Origin: Opitutales bacterium
Lineage (GTDB): Bacteria; Verrucomicrobiota; Verrucomicrobiia; Opitutales; UBA2987
NCBI GenBank assembly: GCA_021772555.1
Contig: JAJFLT010000239.1
Location: forward strand, 1-25,602
DNA length: 25,602 nucleotides
Direction: 5' to 3'
Position 1 is the first letter of the stretch. The number at the start of each line of letters is the position of its first letter. Position numbers and translations under genes: made by a program. The notes under the pieces were generated by a model, which was not told the DNA's origin, did no database searches, and worked only from the letters and a program-made list of their open reading frames with translations. Shown piece by piece: positions 24,789 to 25,602 of this stretch.

Positions 24789-25602
24789 TCATTCAATGTT
24801 GATTGCTCGAAGAATATCCAAGATTCGATTTTTAAATACGGCCTCTGTAAATCGTTGTTCGAATCTTTTGCGAAGTTTTAAGGAATTGGCCTTTATCAAC
24901 ATCAGGTGAAATTTTTCATTGATGGATTCGATATTTTTTTGAATTGTCAAAAAAGGATAATCATTGTCCAACAGTTCGGGAATGCCTCTCCAACGACTTG
25001 CAACTACTGGTAAACCATAAGCCAAAGCTTCAATTAAGATCAAGGGGAATCCCTCATTTTCGTAGTATGATGGATATACCATTGCGTCGGCTTTGCGAAA
25101 GAGTGTATCCTTTTTTTTGCCGCTTACAAAACCGTGCATTTTAACGGTTATGTATTTTTGTTTTTGAATATTTTGGAGAAATTTCTCTTCAACTTTTGGT
25201 TCCGGAAATGATCCTGCGACATCAAATTGGATGTAAATATTCTTCCTGTTGTTGTTAAGAGATTGCGCTATAATTTCCAAGGCGCGCAAAGCATCGAAAA
25301 GGCCTTTCGGCTTTGTGCACAGGGAGATGAAGAGAATTCGAAGGGTGATTTTTTCATTTCCGTTTTCGCCGAAATTAGATTCCATATTGGTTTTTATTTT
25401 TAACTGTTTCCGCAGTCTTATGGGAAGTAGTGTTTTATCAAAATCCGGGCAGGGATCAGGAATTCCGTTATGGATGACAACCATCTTTTGGGGTCGGAAC
25501 ACCTCGGCATCGGTCCTAGTAGATTCAGAGAGGGCAATGCTCAGGTCTGCATCTCCGTAGCATGCGTTGCAAAGACACTGATCCACACGTTCTCTAGCGC
25601 CT
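24789..25602 (-). CDS. GT4-family glycosyltransferase, cut by window edge
   Basis: The C-terminal part of a GT-B fold glycosyltransferase of family 4, about 270 residues visible and open to the right edge. ALSESTR and VVIHNGIPD mark the inter-domain region. The donor-binding domain follows with LFISLCTKPKG, VKMHGFVSG, the acidic E-x7-E element in ENEGFPLILIEAL, and PVVASRWRGIPELL. The N-terminal acceptor domain (about 100-150 residues) lies outside. A GTG at 25586 is in frame but is not the real start, because homologous sequence continues upstream. It heads the visible glycan run. The sugar is unknown. Confidence 0.9.
   Translation of the reverse strand, partial: GARERVDQCLCNACYGDADLSIALSESTRTDAEVFRPQKMVVIHNGIPDPCPDFDKTLLPIRLRKQLKIKTNMESNFGENGNEKITLRILFISLCTKPKGLFDALRALEIIAQSLNNNRKNIYIQFDVAGSFPEPKVEEKFLQNIQKQKYITVKMHGFVSGKKKDTLFRKADAMVYPSYYENEGFPLILIEALAYGLPVVASRWRGIPELLDNDYPFLTIQKNIESINEKFHLMLIKANSLKLRKRFEQRFTEAVFKNRILDILRAINIE

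Overview
The window reads as a chromosomal segment of a Gram-negative bacterium. An O-antigen/capsule-type glycan locus and a complete Bat (aerotolerance) operon support this. The gene set, the scarcity of clear Shine-Dalgarno motifs before start codons and the style of several proteins suggest a member of the PVC group, probably Verrucomicrobiota. That assignment is an inference and not proven by the sequence. There are no rRNA or tRNA genes, CRISPR arrays or insertion sequences that I can recognise, and no stretch longer than 300 bases lacks a gene.

Positions 1-9480 hold housekeeping metabolism. An inverted repeat lies at the window edge, followed by a two-gene nicotinamide riboside salvage unit (PnuC transporter plus a NadR-type ribosylnicotinamide kinase, overlapping by 22 nt). 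Five minus-strand genes follow: glutamate synthase large subunit (gltB, no gltD beside it), an unusual CGWS glutaredoxin, a zinc MDR dehydrogenase, lgt (lipoprotein maturation) and a CNNM/CBS-domain membrane protein. Positions 9756-11261 encode the glycine cleavage proteins T and H without gcvP.

Positions 11263-19526 are one minus-strand run of seven genes transcribed right to left: moxR ATPase, DUF58 protein, a DUF4381-like membrane protein, batA (VWA), a batB-batC fusion (VWA + TPR + acidic/Gln-rich tail), batD and batE. From the DUF58 gene to batE, neighbouring genes overlap by 1-4 nt or sit 1-3 nt apart, so six of the seven are almost certainly translationally coupled. The products should form a membrane complex: MoxR as ATPase chaperone, VWA proteins presenting MIDAS metal sites to the periplasm, TPR and SH3-like parts as scaffolds. 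The DUF4381-like protein and the BatD C-terminus appear to share a homologous cytoplasmic helical domain.

From about 19.6 kb to the right edge, composition changes to AT-rich and the genes become surface-glycan genes: a SAM-dependent methyltransferase (+), then on the minus strand a Stealth-family sugar-phosphate transferase, an O-antigen polymerase/ligase-like membrane protein, a Wzx-type flippase and a GT4 glycosyltransferase cut by the window edge. This looks like the end of a horizontally variable polysaccharide island abutting the conserved chromosome just upstream of moxR. A 9-bp hairpin separates the convergent methyltransferase and Stealth genes.

I found no wholly unprecedented system. 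The best leads are the duplicated domain inside the Bat operon, the odd glutaredoxin active site, the dyad in the gltB leader and the Stealth-containing glycan island.
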